5,658 bases of DNA from Pirellulaceae bacterium (GTDB taxonomy: Bacteria > Planctomycetota > Planctomycetia > Pirellulales > Pirellulaceae), in the NCBI GenBank assembly GCA_022448645.1, contig JAKVBZ010000177.1, forward strand, positions 1-5,658. The letters are read 5' to 3'. The notes under the pieces are model-generated. The model saw only the letters and a list, made by a program, of their open reading frames with translations. It ran no database searches and was not told where the DNA came from. Each line of letters begins with the position of its first letter. The first letter of the stretch is position 1. Positions 5,233 to 5,658 of the stretch are shown in pieces. Position numbers and translations under genes: made by a program.

Positions 5233-5658
5233 ATGAACCAACCACCAGGCAATTCGGCTACCAATCACCTGCCCGAGCTGGAGACGGCAATCTATCGCTT
5301 CGAAGAAGCCTGGATTGACGGTACGGCTCCAGACCTGGGAAAGTTTCTCTCCGACGATTCCCCCCAGGATCTGCAACGGATCATCCTCAACGAACTGGTT
5401 AAATTGGACTTGGAATATCGTTGGCGACAAAGTACCTCCAACACATCCACTAAAAAGACTGACGGTTGCAACCAGGCGGACCAAAGTACGGTTGCCCTGA
5501 AAAGTTTGCCGCAACCTGAATGCTGGTTGTTAGAACAGTATCTCCAAAGTTACCCCCAGCTGGGTTCTTCCCAGGACCTGCCGCTGCCCCTGATCCTGGA
5601 GGAATACCGTGTCCGCCAGCGGTGGGGCGATCGTCCTGCTCACCAGGACTATTTACAG
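5233..5658 (+). CDS. Planctomycete serine/threonine protein kinase, N-terminal region, cut by window edge
   Basis: The ATG at 5233 opens a frame that continues through the right edge (142 codons visible). The protein has the helical N-terminal region found in front of the kinase domain in many planctomycete Ser/Thr kinases: RFEEAWIDG (22-30), a short acidic FLSDD piece, ILNELVKLDLEYRWR (51-65), EQYLQSYP (101-108) and LILEEYRVRQRWGD (120-133) followed by HQDYL. In that family such segments precede a Hanks-type catalytic domain, often followed by a membrane segment and WD40 or other sensor repeats. None of those lies in this window, so kinase activity is inferred from family resemblance only. 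Upstream the frame is closed by a TGA at 5185-5187, and no other ATG lies between. No good Shine-Dalgarno sequence is present, which is common in this phylum. A low-complexity polar insert (66-90) separates the two helical blocks. Confidence 0.75.
   Translation, partial: MNQPPGNSATNHLPELETAIYRFEEAWIDGTAPDLGKFLSDDSPQDLQRIILNELVKLDLEYRWRQSTSNTSTKKTDGCNQADQSTVALKSLPQPECWLLEQYLQSYPQLGSSQDLPLPLILEEYRVRQRWGDRPAHQDYLQ

Noticed and set aside
5119..5514. 131-codon minus-strand frame
   Set aside because: It overlaps the start of the kinase-type gene, whose protein sequence is clearly family-like. I found no recombinase motif in it that would extend the 4894-5112 remnant.

Overview
The window looks like the chromosome of a planctomycete (phylum Planctomycetota). 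Four things point there: a cytochrome-type protein with PSCyt1-like and DUF1592/DUF1588-like parts, a Tat-exported DUF1501 protein directly behind it, a transposase N-terminus of a type common in that phylum, and the characteristic N-terminal region of a planctomycete Ser/Thr kinase. Base composition is moderate (about 50% GC by eye). I do not assign a genus.

Layout. Positions 1-119 (minus strand) hold the first 39 codons of a planctomycete integrase-core (DDE) transposase that runs off the left edge. Positions 120-528 hold no gene I trust, but contain a likely IS end (316-350), a short hairpin and a 13-bp palindrome in front of gene 1. Positions 529-2910 (+) encode a 793-aa secreted protein with two CxxCH haem sites. 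Thirteen bases later, 2924-4216 (+) encodes a 430-aa DUF1501 protein with a twin-arginine signal. The two surely form one operon.

Positions 4217-5232 form a roughly 1-kb gene graveyard. It holds a possible terminator hairpin, a short coding-looking fragment (4367-4479), a second likely IS end (4480-4514), the last codons of a transposase of the same family as the one at the left edge (4675-4761), and the tail of another decayed gene, perhaps a recombinase (4894-5112). From 5233 (+) to the right edge is the first 142 codons of a protein that looks like a planctomycete serine/threonine kinase. Its catalytic domain, if present, lies outside the window.

How the parts relate. The haem protein and the DUF1501 protein should both act outside the cytoplasmic membrane, one probably exported by Sec and the other by Tat. 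Paired haem-protein and DUF1501 genes are abundant in planctomycetes, but their biochemical role is not established. The most interesting structural point is that this operon sits between two same-oriented remnants of one IS family. The inward-facing ends of those remnants share a 17-bp inverted repeat with 16 matches, which extends to 25 of 35. This is a composite-transposon-like arrangement, or at least a local IS-driven rearrangement. I see no CRISPR array, tRNA, rRNA or defence system.
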